The position numbers and the translations under genes were made by a program. From positions 17,341,441 to 17,405,440 of the forward strand of contig NC_088795.1 in NCBI RefSeq assembly GCF_011386835.1: a stretch of 64,000 nucleotides of DNA. Reading direction: 5' to 3'. Position 1 is the stretch's first letter; the number at the start of each line of letters is the position of its first letter. Source of the stretch: Chrysemys picta bellii (taxonomy: Eukaryota; Chordata; Testudines; Emydidae). Under the pieces are notes generated by a model. It was not told where the DNA came from, did no database searches, and saw nothing but the letters and a program-made list of their open reading frames with translations. Of the stretch, positions 1 to 10,514 are shown one piece after another.

Positions 1-515
1 CAGTTCTGGGGCCCTCAAAGGTTGTCTAACCAATTAATAGAAAAGAATCCCTAAAAAAAAAAGGGGGGGGAGAAAAAGAATGACTAATGTGAAAACAGCC
101 CCTTTTCTGCACTCGTCCTGTTGTCTCTGAAGTGCTCTCCTCAATGGAAATCTAATTTGCACAACATTTGGGCAGGCTTTGAGCAGCTCCTTTCACCAAA
201 CTTTTAAGGCACAGCCTTATTATTCTAGTTTCTCAGGCCCCAGCTACTTATTTATTCATAAATTAGATGTTTGCCAGTGAAAATACTGTGATGCCCTTCT
301 GATGAAGCAGGTGCAGGAGAGTAATCCAAAAAAACCTTAAGCAATATTTGCAGACTTTTGGAAGCTGGGATTCTTGGAAAGAGGAGTGAATTTCTTTTCA
401 CAGATTTTCCAGGTTGAAATCTTTCACTAATTTAGCTCATAGTTTATCTAGATAATAATTAAACAGCTCTTATAAATGGCAGAGGGATGAATAGATGTGT
501 GTATGTCCACTATAT

Positions 516-540
516 CGAGAGCGAGAGAGAGAGAGAGAGT
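516..540. repeat. (GA)n microsatellite
   Basis: An almost pure run of GA dinucleotides following the imperfect start gagagcgagag. Confidence 0.9.
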
Positions 541-1324
541 CATTTTAATGAAAGAAGCCTATGTTTAAATAGGAGGGTGACTTGAATTTCTATATGATCT
601 CTTTTTATGTGTGTTTTCTTGCATTATACTAGGTGAATTCAAGGAGCTGCTTGCAATCTACACTTTAGATTACCTTATATTCATTTACTTGTGGGATTGC
701 CTCTCCTTTCTGACCAAGCCCACAGCCTACGATCATCTGGAACACTTAATCTAAACATTCCAACGGTGCTGCTTGAGGGAGCTGGGGATAAGACGGTCTC
801 AATTTCAGACCATTGCCTCTGAAATTTACTAGCACCAGAAAATACACGTTCAGAAATAACTATAAGGCACACATGTTTAGCCACATGTTTCAGTTTCCCC
901 TGTCATCCAGTTGACCTCCTCTGACTGTCTTTCTCATCTCTTTTGTCTTGCTGCTGAGGATAACTTCATGATATCAAATCTCTATCCATACAAACTGCAG
1001 TTTTTTATTTGTATGCATCCAATCCAAGTACCGTGCACACACTTACTTTGAAAGAGCATCAAGATCTGTGGATAAAAAGCACTTGACAAGAGATTATTGC
1101 AATCAGTAGTAGTAACATTACTATTGTTAATTTGATTTTATTATTGCTATACAATCTCTGCAAAATTAATAATTTTTAGCTGGTAAATGAGAAATGCTTG
1201 TGTCCGCCACCAAACTGATTTCACCTTACAAGGACAGTGGCTAAAACAAAGGCAAGATAGAAAGTCCAAGTTGTTTTTTCTGAAAGAATTCATGGAGATT
1301 CACTTATGTATATGGGGTAGAATT

Positions 1325-1395
1325 TTCAAAATCTAAGTGACTTAGGCACCTACTTCTCATTGACTTTGGCCCTTTTGGAAATTTTACCCATGATG
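1325..1395. repeat. Dispersed palindromic repeat, 'attttcaaaa' type
   Basis: Contains attttcaaaatctaagtga, then the centre cattgactttggccctttt and ggaaatttta. This is an imperfect inverted repeat of the type that recurs throughout the window. Confidence 0.5.
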
Positions 1396-2904
1396 CCTTG
1401 ATACTATAGTGAGTGTGATGTTAATAATTTCCTATTGCTCTTGTGTGCCAGAGTTCGGCTCAATGCGGTCATGTGGGGGGAGGGGAGATGGTTGAAGCAG
1501 GAGGTCAGGTAACTGGTTGTGGCTTCCAGATCTTCAGAGTTGGCTCCAGTCCCAAGAGCACTTACAACTGTTGTCAGGCCAGGCCACTGATTTAGGGACC
1601 TAAAAGGAGCTCCACTATGCTGCCCATGCTTCTTCTGACAGTCTTCTGACATGCCCTCTCCTTCCCCTGATACATCCCCCACATCAGGAGCCAGGGAGCA
1701 GGACAAGGGACTGCTAGAGCTAGCACAATTACACCCTGCATTCTAAATATTGTATTAATTATCTTGGCTGTCAAGGACACGGAGGCTGTTCTATAGAGGA
1801 AATCTTGAACATACCTCCACTTTTCATCTTAGTTCAACAGACAGAAAAGGCCCAATCTTTCAGTGCTTCCCTCCCATTCTGATTAATTAAGGTACCCGGC
1901 TTCATCAAAAGACGGATTTGAAAAACAGTCTGAATAATGTTTAAAACTCTCTGAAGTGTTCCTAAAATGGTCTTCCTGTAACAACTAAGCCATACACAGA
2001 ATTTATGGTGATGTGGTGTATTATAAAGGTTTTATTGGGATTCCTTTGGGATATCATTCGTGGCTTTGCCACTTGCAAGTAATGCAACCAACCCAGATTC
2101 ACGACAACAAATCTTTATACCACACAAGAAATATCCTCTCTCTTTCTCTGAAATTGATTTTATGCATGTAAATTCTGTCACCAATGCACAAAAATTGCAT
2201 GTGCAAACTAGCTAGATAAACAAAATTGTACATTTACAAATGGAGACCAGGCTGAGGACCCTTTGAAATTTTGACTTGAAGTATTTAAATATGGAGTCAG
2301 ACCCCATCTTTCCCTCTTGCATCTTCTGGTGGAATTGTTCTTTTCCATGGCAGCAAGTTGTGATATCAGAAATGTAGGATCAACTGTTGACTGCTGAATT
2401 AAGCAGAAGAAGAAGCTGGCTGGTGATGGAGAGAGCAATTATTTAAACAAAAAAACATCTGCAGTAATAGCAGGGGAGACTCAACAAATTACTAGCCAAG
2501 TACATTGCGTTTTGCATAAACTTTCTTTTGTGAGGTCTGTTCTAACGTGACAGTCCATTTTAAATTCAAAGCAAGATCAGTAGGAGGGATTCCTCCAAAA
2601 AACAAATGTGTGGGGCTGAAGATGAACCTGATTTTTCCACCTGGAGACTTTGGAACCAAAACATGTATGAGGTTGCAACAGAAAGATTTGAAGAAATCCT
2701 AGTCTGGAGAAGGTAGAAAATATAATTTAATTATTCAAAACTGTGGGCGAGTCCAAATGTCTAACAATGCCCTTGGTTCATGGTTCTTAGATTTCCTGAT
2801 GCTGTTTTTTTGCTAAATAATTTGTCAGTACTGACCAGTGGCAGATTCAGAAAGATCAATATCCTCTACTTTGCCAAGGGAAGATGAGGGAAAAATTAAA
2901 CTAA

Positions 2905-3050
2905 CCAAATTCAGGCCCTGAGCCTGGAGAGTTACACATGCGCTTAACTTTCTGCACATGAATAGTCCCAGTAAAAGCAATGGGGTTACTCACATGCATA
3001 AAGTCAAGTACATGCATATGTCTTTGCAGGATCAATGCCTTAGTGCTGAT
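2905..3050. repeat. Dispersed palindromic repeat, 'gcttaactt/tgcacatg' type
   Basis: Runs from caaattcaggccctgagcc through acatgcgcttaacttt and a centre agtcccagtaaaagcaatgg to tttgcaggatcaatgcc. It is a diverged copy of the palindromic 'aagcacatgctta ... aatggga' family. Confidence 0.45.
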
Positions 3051-3957
3051 AATTAGCTAGACTACAGTTCTGAAGCCTGACATAGAAAAGAAGAACATGT
3101 TTTGCTGAGGTACCGTGGCTTTGTCCTTCGCCGTCAAAAATATTGTAACTTTTGGAACCCTGTGTTTAACCATGGACAATCTGCTTTGAATCTTTATGCC
3201 TTTGAAAATATATTTTGCATGTCTAACTGTACTTATTAGAGATGTGTTGAAGAAGCTGACCAGGGCTCAAATATTGTAGCACAAGTGAAATGCTACCCAC
3301 GGTGGGATTTATACCCTGAATGGAAAGCCTCACATTTTCTAATTTGCATCACATCAGATTATAAGAGGTTATATATATGGTCATGTCATGTCACATGACA
3401 TACTTTGACCCTTTGTAAAGGAAGCCTGAATGAAATAGTTTTGTCCACAAAGGTTCAAAGACCTGGGTGAAGTAGAAGATTCAGAAGTACCCTCATGGAG
3501 CTATTTGTGTTTAAGAAAATTTTTACAATTAAGTAATAGCATATTTTTAACATTTATCTCATTTTTACATTTTTTCCCTCTAACTTCTCTCCCAGGGCCT
3601 GATTCAATAATAGATGAAAATATTATTTTTTTTTCTTTTGGTCAGAGGAGAGGCTTTTGAGATGCAGAAGTCAAACATTTTTTACTAATTTGGTCCTTTC
3701 GGTTCACTAGGAGGCTTGCAATTTTAAATAAAGTCCATTTTCAGAGTAGAGTTTCTGAAAGCGTCTGTGGTGGCATCCGTGGTGTTATGACTCATTTTCT
3801 TTTTTGCTTTTTTTTAACTTTAAAACTAAATGGAGTTTTTGTTGTATTTTTCAGTTATACAGAGAATCTTGAACTGCCTTTATATTTGTTTTTTTTCCCT
3901 CTTCACACTAACATAATATGTGACCTTCTGTAGTTTTTCTAGGCCCTGTCTATAATA

Positions 3958-4074
3958 TAGGGCAGAGCTTTGGAGTGGAGCCCGGAGCTGTAGCGCAGAG
4001 CAGCTCCGGAGCAGTGGAGCTGCAGGTTTTTGCCTGGAGCTGGAGCTGAGCCAGAGCACAGCTCCAAAGCCCTA
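3958..4074. mobile_element. Small hAT-like MITE
   Basis: The ends are inverted: tagggcagagctttggag on the left and ctccaaagcccta on the right. The interior is a GGAGCTG-rich foldback. The short motif gtctata occurs on both sides, consistent with a target duplication of about 8 bp, but the exact left boundary is ambiguous by a few bases. The TAGGG...CCCTA ends suggest the hAT superfamily. There is no coding capacity. Confidence 0.6.
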
Positions 4075-4082
4075 GTCTATAT

Positions 4083-4181
4083 AATAATATATACCTAGCT
4101 CTTAATCTGTAGATCTCAAAGCACTCTACAAAGGAGATCAGTATCATTATCCTTATTTAAAAGATGGCGGAATGGGGGCAC
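4083..4181 (-). repeat. Ancient MIR/CORE-SINE-like fragment, first part
   Basis: Contains gatctcaaagcactctacaa, then gtatcattatccttattt and aagatggcggaatgggggcac. This resembles the 'attatccccattttacagatg' block of MIR-type SINEs. It is interrupted at 4181 by the candidate LTR and resumes at 4686. Confidence 0.5.
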
Positions 4182-4685
4182 TGTCAGGATCACAACCAGG
4201 ACTTGGGCAGTTGGTCCTAGTGGTCAGAGCCATTGGGATTGCCGGACTTGGAGGTCAGAGAGTAGCTGAGCCGAGGCAGAGTTAAGAATCAGGGCCATGG
4301 GACAACAGAGGCATAATCAAGTCCAGAGCTGAAGGTCAGAGCCAAGCATCAGAAGCTTAATGACAGAGCTAATGGTTGAACCAGAGACGTGGCTGGAGCC
4401 AGGAGTGTCAAGGATGGAGAAGAAAGGCAGGAACAGGCACTGGAAGCAGGAACAAGAACAGGCTGGGCAGGACAGGCACAGGCTGGATGGGAGCAGGATT
4501 AAGAACCACCGTGGTATGGAACCTGTTGAGCAACCAGCGAGCACTGGCTGCTTCTAGGTCAAGTAGCAGCTTCGTTCTGTCCCTCCACATTCAGGAAGTG
4601 CAGCCAACCAGGCAGTCCCTGCCAAGATCAGCTATGCCCAGCCTGTTGTTAGGAGATTGACCTTGATGCAGCTGGTTCCCTGACA
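4182..4685. mobile_element. Candidate solo LTR inserted in a SINE
   Basis: The block starts tgtcaggatc and ends ttccctgaca, so it has the TG...CA ends of a long terminal repeat with short inverted termini. It is flanked by ggcac and ggccc, a 4-of-5 match to a 5-bp target duplication. On either side the SINE text continues (aatgggggcac | ggcccagagagg), which shows this is an insertion. The 504-bp length suits an LTR. Reading frames of up to 94 residues inside it look like by-products of the GGCAGG-rich composition. It could instead be a DNA transposon with tgtcagg ends. Confidence 0.45.
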
Positions 4686-4803
4686 GGCCCAGAGAGGTGA
4701 AGTGACCTGTCCAAGGTCATACTGCAAGCCAGTTGCAGAGTCAGGAACCAAACCTATCTCTCCTGAAGCCCAGTCCAGCATCCTACCCAATGGACTACAG
4801 TGC
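4686..4803 (-). repeat. Ancient MIR/CORE-SINE-like fragment, second part
   Basis: Continues the SINE interrupted at 4181: cccagagaggtgaagtgacc, tgtccaaggtcatactg, gcagagtcaggaaccaaacc and a box-like end near gactacagtgcc. The order matches the MIR layout on the minus strand. Confidence 0.5.
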
Positions 4804-5206
4804 CAATAGTGTTTGTAAGCAACTCAGAGCAAATGTATCCACAAACACCACGGTTCCATCATAGTCCCAAACAGGGCCCATAAGTATCCCTGGTCATGGC
4901 CAGAACTGTCGTACAGTTGTTGTTCCGGAACCATACTGCAGCATGTGTATTAACAGAAACAAACAACTGTGTCACTGCTGCTGCTCTTCCTAATAATCAT
5001 TTGTGTCTGCACTATGCCATGTGTTACCAAGAGTGCTGTGCATCCAGATACTCCCACTACTTTGATGCTGTGTCCAACATCCTATTGCCTATGTAACCAG
5101 GAAGCCCCTTGCTGATTTATATTGCCTGGTCATAACTGCAACCAATCACAGGACTGACTTCAGTTGCCATTATCCATGTCTGTTGAACAGCTGAACTCTT
5201 GTACTA
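4804..5206. other. Sequence with no recognised feature
   Basis: No known repeat or gene was recognised. A 66-codon open frame (4896-5096) is cysteine-rich by composition and has no recognisable domain. Confidence 0.4.
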
Positions 5207-5397
5207 CACCTCTACCCCGATATAACGCTGTCCTCGGGAGCCAAAAAATCTTACCGTGTTATAGGGGAAACCGCGTTATATCGAACTTGCTTTAATCCGC
5301 CGGAGTGCGCAGCTCCCCCCCCCCCCCGAGCGCTGCTTTACTGCATTATATCTGAATTCATGTTATATCGGGCTGCGTTTATATCGGGGTAGAGGAG
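5207..5397. mobile_element. Tc1/mariner-type palindromic MITE, copy 1
   Basis: The terminal inverted repeats share cctctaccccgatata, and a TA dinucleotide lies at each outer edge (5205-5206 and 5398-5399), as expected for Tc1/mariner insertions. The interior repeats the motif gttatatcg in both orientations (ccgcgttatatcgaacttgc; ttatatcgggctgcg). It has no coding capacity. A second copy lies at 54988-55169. Confidence 0.7.
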
Positions 5398-5399
5398 TA

Positions 5400-6526
5400 G
5401 TTGCTTGCAAGGAATAGAAGTTGCGAGCAGGCATATGGGCAGATGCCCAGGTGAGCCTTCTGCTAGCAATACAGATCTGTGACCATCCAAGCAGATTTTG
5501 ATACTGAGTCACGGTTACAGCATAAAAACAGATTGCAATAAACGTGCCAAGTCTAGAATCAACAAATTGTACCTATGATGTCAAAAGGAGATAAAGACAC
5601 TGAAAGTTTGGTATCACCAAGTGTCGGCAGTCATCAAAAGACTAGTAATAAATGGATCACCAGACAGTTTTATGATTAATTGTATTCTATTCTCAGCACA
5701 GAACCAACACCCAACTCTTTATACCCTTGAGAGTCTTATACCCACCACTTGCTGCAATACTGAGCCTAGCAATAGTGAAACGGATGTGAAAGAATATTAT
5801 GACAACTGGGAGTCTGATAAATGAGGGAGACAGGAATCTGGCGGGCAGTTCTACGAGTAAGCAATGGAGTCAGTAGATACTGAATCCTGCTATGTGATAG
5901 GGTATAACCTTTGCTAACCCTGACCCACGTCAGAGCCTGGAATACTACAGTTGTGTAGATGTTTTTTCCTCTCTTTACAGCCCTGTACCCATTGGGAACA
6001 GAATCGTGCCGGCTTCACTGACAATTGTTTTAGACTCTGGTTGTAGCCAACAGTTTCAGCGTGGTTTCAGTGTCCCTGCTGGACTATGCTAGGAGAAACT
6101 ATGGTATAAACGCCCCCATCTTCCCTGCACTGTAGATGAGGCCCAGACTAGTTTCTAAACACAGCTGCAATGTTAAGGGCTCCTATATGTCTGATAGACA
6201 CGACACTGAGTGATGGGGAGCACAGAGCCTGACACACTGCCCCAGAGGAAACACCAGGAAGTGCAGTGCCTTCCAGTAATCAAAGGGAGTGCACCTAGTG
6301 CACCACCTCTTAGGGCAGTGCAGCATATACTCCCCTGCCTCTACCAGAGCTCTGCTGGCTGGTATGAATGGGTTGTGAGGGGCCATGGCACCAGCTCCAC
6401 ATTGTCGCTCCTCATCCCCTCTGGACTGGGTACAGCCACGATGATTTCATACCATCCCCACCCCGGCTGGGTATAAGCTGGCTCTACCTGTATTGTATGT
6501 GGCTGGAGACCTACTTTGACCATAAC
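5400..6526. other. Sequence with no recognised gene
   Basis: Several open frames of 60-90 codons (5621-5824, 6210-6476 and 6341-6592 on the minus strand) show no recognisable domain. No repeat family was recognised with confidence. The CR1 copy begins at its 3' end. Confidence 0.4.
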
Positions 6527-6797
6527 CATAGAATCAGAGAAGGGTAGGTCTGGAAGGGACCTCAAGAGGTCATCTAGTCCAGTCCCCAGCACTCAGGGAG
6601 GACTAGCTAATAATTAGACAGTCCTGCCAGGTGTTTGTCTAACCTGTTCTTAAAAACCTCCAATGACAAGATTGCAAAACCCCCCTAGGCAATTTGTTCC
6701 AGTGCTTAATTACTCTGACAGGAAGTTTTTCTAATGTCCATTCTAAGCCTCCCTTGCTGCAATTTAAGCTCATTGCTTCTTGTCGTATCCTCAAAGC

Positions 6798-8117
6798 TTA
6801 ACAAGAACAATTTTTCACCCTTCTACTTCTAACAACTTTTATGTACTTAAAAAGTGTTATCGTGTCCCCTCTCAGTCTTCTCTTCTCCAGACTAAACAAA
6901 CCTAATTTTTTCAATCTTTCCTCACAGGTCATGTTTTCTAGACCTTTAATATTGTTGTGGCTCTTCTCTGGACTTTTTCCAATTTGTCCACATCTTTCCT
7001 GAAATGTGGTGCCCAAAACTGGGCACAATACTCCAGCTGAGGCCTTATCAGTGCATAGTAGAGCGGAAGAATTACTGCTTGTGTCTTGCTTACAACATTC
7101 CTGCTGATACATCCCAGAATGATATTTGCTTTTTTTGCAACAGTGTTACACTGTTGAGTCATATTTAGCTTGTGATCCATTATCACCCCAAGATCCCTTT
7201 ATGCAGTATGTGTGCAATTGATTGTTCCTTCCTAAATGGAGCACTTTGCATTTGTCCTGATTGAATTGCATCCTATTTACTTCAGACCATGTCTCCAGTT
7301 TGTCCAGATCATTTTGAATTTTAATCCTCTCCTCCAAAGCACTTACAACCCCTTCCAACTTGATATCCTCCACAAATTTTATAAGTGTACTCTCTATGCC
7401 AGGGGTGGGCAAACTATGGCCTGTGGGACACATCTGGCCCACGGGACCGTCCTGCCCGGCCCCCGAGCTCCTGGCCCGAGAGTCTCAACCCCAGCCCCTA
7501 CCCTGCTGTTTCCCTTCCCTGCAGTCTCAGGAGTCCTGGGGGGTGGGGGCAATAGGAGGTGGGGGCTGGGCCACGACCCCCTCCCCTAACCGGCCCTCCA
7601 TACAATTTACGAAACCCGATGCGGCTCTCAGACCAAAAAGTTTGCCCGCCCCTGCTCTATGCCATTATCTGAATAATTTATGAAACTATTGAACAGAACC
7701 AGACCCAGAACTGATCCCTGTGGGACCCCACTCGATATGCCCTTCTGTGAACCACTGATAACTACTCTCTGAGAACAGTTTTCCAATCAGTTATGCACCA
7801 CCTTATAGTAGCTCCTCTAGGCTATGTTTCTCTAGTTTGTTTATGAGAAGGTCATGCGAGACAGTCTCAAAAGCCTTACTAAAGTCAAGCTATACCATAT
7901 CTACCACTTACCCCCTATCCACAAGGCATGTTACACTGTCAAAGAAAGCTATTAGGTTGGTTTGACATAATTTGTTCTTGACAAATCCATGCTGGCTGTT
8001 ACTTACCACCTTATCATCATCTAGGTGTTTGCAGATTGATTGCTTGATTATTTGCTCTATTATCTTTCCAGATCCTGAAGTTAAGCTGGCTGGTCTGTAA
8101 TCTCTCCTGTCTTCCAT
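6798..8117 (-). pseudogene. CR1 reverse transcriptase remnant
   Basis: On the minus strand the pieces read, from N to C: SICKHLDDDKVVSNSQHGF (7908-8117), then STLIKFVEDIKLEGVVSALE followed by [11 protein letters not shown] (7146-7442), then [14 protein letters not shown] and [11 protein letters not shown] (6938-7186), then [19 protein letters not shown] (6798-7112). These are the RT thumb and C-terminal segments of a CR1 ORF2. The expected catalytic FADD motif reads FVED. Different frames and the hAT insertion make this a dead copy. Confidence 0.85.
7400..7654. mobile_element. hAT MITE nested in CR1
   Basis: The termini are caggggtgggcaaact and agtttgcccgcccctg, an almost perfect 16-bp inverted repeat. 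It is bounded by an exact 8-bp duplication, ctctatgc, at 7392-7399 and 7655-7662. The interior is GC-rich (ctgcccggcccccgagctcc) and non-coding. Removing it restores a continuous CR1 reading. Confidence 0.9.
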
Positions 8118-8701
8118 GAGTTTTCGAAGATAATTGCTAATGGCTCATATATTTCCACAGTCAGCTCCTTGAGGATTCTAGAATGTATTTCATTCGGCCC
8201 TGCCAACTTGAAGACGTCTAACTCATTTAAGTAATTTTTAACTTCTTGTTTCCCTCAGCTCTTACCTCATTTTCACTGCCATTCACTGCACTAGACATCC
8301 GATTGTTACTAACCTTTTTAGTGAAAACTGAAACAAAAAAGGCATTAAGCACTTCTGCCATTTCCACATTTTCTGTTATTGTCTTCCCCCCTCATTGAGT
8401 AATGGGCCTACCCTGTCCTTGGTCTTGCTCCTGTTTAAACATGGTTTCATGCATGGTTACAGTATGGAGAGGGCCATCTTCTCTCTGCTGGAGCTGAAGT
8501 TGTATTGTTTTTCTTAATGAAATTTGGATTCTGAATGCATTTGAGTGCAAATTTTCCTGTTATCGATTAACCATCTGAGTAAGATTCCCGTTTTTAATAA
8601 GCTCCTTTATTTTAACACCGACAGAATTAACCTATACTCTCATCTCAGCAGTCTGTTGTTCTCAGTCTGAACACTGGTTCCAAACCAAGTCGACACCGTG
8701 T

Positions 8702-8923
8702 TTATACAGAAAAGCAAATCCAGAGTCCATAGAACTTCTTCCAGTTAGAGAGCAGCTGCTGAACACTAAGAATAAATAGGTGACTGGGAAGCACATGCTT
8801 CACATACACAGCAAATGTTTCTTCTTCGGTAGGATAACCATACTTTTTTTCTGGAGAGTTAATAGCTAGAACATCTGCTTCTCGGCCAGCCATTCTCTCC
8901 CACAAACCCTGCTTCAAGTTCAA
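8702..8923 (-). other. Unidentified 73-codon minus-strand open frame
   Basis: The frame is unusually protein-like in composition: WERMAGREADVLAINSPEKK, then YGYPTEEETFAVYVKHVLPS, then a hydrophobic run. I cannot assign it to any family. No splice sites were established: the upstream edge on the minus strand is a pyrimidine-poor AAAGAAAAG run, so an acceptor is not obvious. It could be a fragment of a processed pseudogene, an exon of an unrecognised gene, or chance. Confidence 0.25.
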
Positions 8924-8936
8924 AAAGTCTGGTTAG

Positions 8937-8958
8937 CTTTTCTTTTCTTTTCTTTTAC
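8937..8958. repeat. (TTTTC)n simple repeat
   Basis: Four units of ttttc in a row. Confidence 0.8.
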
Positions 8959-9254
8959 TTTGTGTGCCTCTGAACTTTCTGGTGTGTATATGTGCCTAGC
9001 ATCACACAAACTAAACACATACAAAGAATTGTCGAGAAAGACACAAGTCAGCTGAAATATATTGACAGCTGTTGGTTGCTATTATTAACAAATAACAGCA
9101 GTTTATCACATGAGGCTTATTTGATGCCAGCTAGTTTGGGATATCTCAAAGACCACACCCATTTTGGAGTGCAAGGGCTGTCACATTAACCAATGGTACT
9201 TTCTAGCATATGGCTGCTTTCTATGCTGATGTTATTGATGGGGTAGTTTTTAGA

Positions 9255-9397
9255 GTCCTCAATTCAGCTAAGCACTGTACAAAAATATAGTAAAACAGTA
9301 CCTGTCCTGAAGAGTGTACAAGCTAAACAGACAAGAAGGATTATTATCCCCATTTTACAGATGAGGAACTGGGGCACAGAGGGTTTAAAGGCTGGCT
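9255..9397 (-). repeat. Ancient MIR-like SINE fragment
   Basis: Contains gcactgtacaaaaatatag, then attattatccccattttaca, gatgaggaactggggcacag. It is cut off by a CR1 insertion at about 9398. The matching far end (gtggcagagctaggaattga) appears at about 10204, so the SINE has probably been pushed apart by later insertions. Confidence 0.5.
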
Positions 9398-9985
9398 TTT
9401 CTAAAGAACATAAAAACGGCCATACTGGGTCACACTAATGGTCCATCTAACCCAGTGCCAGGTGTTTCAGAGGGAATTAATGGAACAGGCAATCATTGAG
9501 TGATCCATCTGCTGTCGTCCACTCCCAGCTTTTGGCAAAGGTGCTAGAATTAGGGGTGCTTGGGGTGCTGCCACAGTCCCTGGCTTGAAGTGGTTTCCAT
9601 CATATATAGGGTTTACATTTTGGTTCAATGGCTCTCAGCACTCCCCACAATAAAAATTGTTCCAGCACCCCTGGCTTCTGGTAGTGACAGGTTAGGAAGA
9701 CCCAGAGCATGGAGTTACATCTCTGACCATCTTGGCCAATAGCCATTGATGGACCTATCCTCCATTAACTTATCTCATTCTTTTTGAGCCCCTTTATAGT
9801 TTTGGCCTTCACAATATCCCATGGCAGCAAGTTCCACAGGTTGACTGTGTTGTGTGAAGAAGTATTTCCTTTTGTTTGTTTTAAACCTGCTGCCTATTAA
9901 TTTCGTTGGTTCTTGTCTTATGTGAATGAGTAAATAACACAGCTCAGCATGTGCAGTTGCAGCCACATTTTCAAAGAGCTCAGCC
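9398..9985 (-). mobile_element. CR1 LINE 3' fragment with a nested hAT MITE
   Basis: The left part (acggccatactgggtcacac, caatcattgagtgatccatc) matches the 3' tail seen in plus orientation at 63740-63860. After the MITE (9536-9673) the text continues with atagccattgatggacctat and attttaaacctgctgcc-like sequence. The minus-strand translation contains [20 protein letters not shown], the CR1 ORF2 C-terminus also found at 63500. Confidence 0.85.
9536..9673. mobile_element. hAT MITE, 138 bp
   Basis: The ends caaaggtgctagaat and gttccagcacccctg form an imperfect terminal inverted repeat. The flanks gcttttgg (9528-9535) and gcttctgg (9674-9681) form an 8-bp target duplication with one mismatch. It sits inside a CR1 3' fragment. 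Non-coding. Confidence 0.8.
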
Positions 9986-10010
9986 CCCACTTAAATACCA
10001 AAATATATGG

Positions 10011-10165
10011 TGCGATTTTCACAAGTGCTCAGCAAGTTGGGGTTCTGAGTCTTTTTGAAAATCTGGCCATAAGTGTCACAGTGGGAGCTTCTGGGTGCTG
10101 AGCAATTTTGAAAATCTGGGTCCAGATTTTAGTGCGGAGCACTTAAAAATGTGGCTCCTTAGCTC
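10011..10165. repeat. Dispersed palindromic repeat, 'attttcaaaagtgct' type
   Basis: Contains gcgattttcacaagtgctca, tttttgaaaatctggcc and ggtgctgagcaattttgaaa, so the same motif occurs in both orientations. It belongs to the family seen at 23640, 38675 and 40328. Confidence 0.55.
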
Positions 10166-10203
10166 CTTTTAAAATGTGTCTCTAAATGACACACAAGAAG
10201 GCT

Positions 10204-10228
10204 GTGGCAGAGCTAGGAATTGAATCTA
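10204..10228 (-). repeat. MIR-like SINE end, split by a MITE
   Basis: gtggcagagctaggaattga is the MIR-type box that normally ends with a 'tctcc' block. That block follows at 10519 after the Harbinger MITE, which indicates that the MITE inserted here. Confidence 0.4.
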
Positions 10229-10514
10229 GGGGCTGGTCTACACTACCACTTAAGTTGATGTAACTTACGTCGCTCAGGGGTGTGAAAAAGACACACACAC
10301 CCCCCAAGCGACGTAAGTTACAATGACTTCAGTGCTGTCCACGCTGCGCTATGTCGGCAGGAGGCACTCCCCGTCGACATAGCTTCCACCTCTCGTGGAG
10401 GTGGACAGGAGAGCGCTCTCCTGTCAGCATAGCGTATCTTCACCAGACATGCTACAGGAGCGCAGCTGCATCAGTGTGGCTGTGCTGATGTAGCGCAGGA
10501 GTGCAGACTTGCCC
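10229..10514. mobile_element. Harbinger-type MITE with a 15-bp perfect hairpin
   Basis: Starts ggggctggtctacacta and ends gtgcagacttgccc, the diverged inverted termini typical of the Harbinger-derived elements in this window. The interior contains gtaacttacgtcgct and its exact reverse complement agcgacgtaagttac flanking an (AC)-rich loop (10259-10323). A second palindromic section surrounds tccacctctcgtggaggtgg. No coding capacity. Confidence 0.75.

Larger units (their letters stand above)
1..3950. other. Intronic/intergenic sequence without recognised genes
   Basis: No conserved coding sequence was recognised here. It holds A/T-rich unique-looking DNA, a GA microsatellite near 516-540 and two diffuse palindromic repeat copies (about 1325-1395 and 2905-3050). 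A moderately GC-rich block at 1450-1740 has only short, uncharacteristic reading frames. Confidence 0.5.
6527..8443 (-). mobile_element. CR1 LINE copy, interrupted by a hAT MITE
   Basis: The 3' end lies at about 6527 (agaatcagagaagggtaggt, ctggaagggacc, a tail shared with the other CR1 copies). Moving up, the minus-strand reading contains reverse transcriptase C-terminal text such as [14 protein letters not shown]-like KANIILGC and QHGFVKNKLCQTNLIAFF at 7908-8117. The coding region is broken by stops and frameshifts. A 255-bp hAT MITE (7400-7654) sits inside, within the RT 'KFVEDIKL' region. The 5' part of the element is missing. Confidence 0.9.
8444..9254. other. Mostly unrecognised sequence with a short open frame on the minus strand
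   Basis: No repeat was recognised. A (tttct)n-like stretch occurs near 8937-8958. The 8702-8923 minus frame is listed separately. Confidence 0.4.

Noticed and set aside
4360..4660. Overlapping 65-94 codon frames near 4400
   Set aside because: They fall inside the candidate LTR and reflect GGCAGG-rich composition; no domain.
5621..5824. 67-codon frame ending in EYYDNWESDK, considered as a possible CFAP299 exon
   Set aside because: It lies upstream of the recognised exon, has no splice sites at the relevant points, and the similarity is limited to a few residues.
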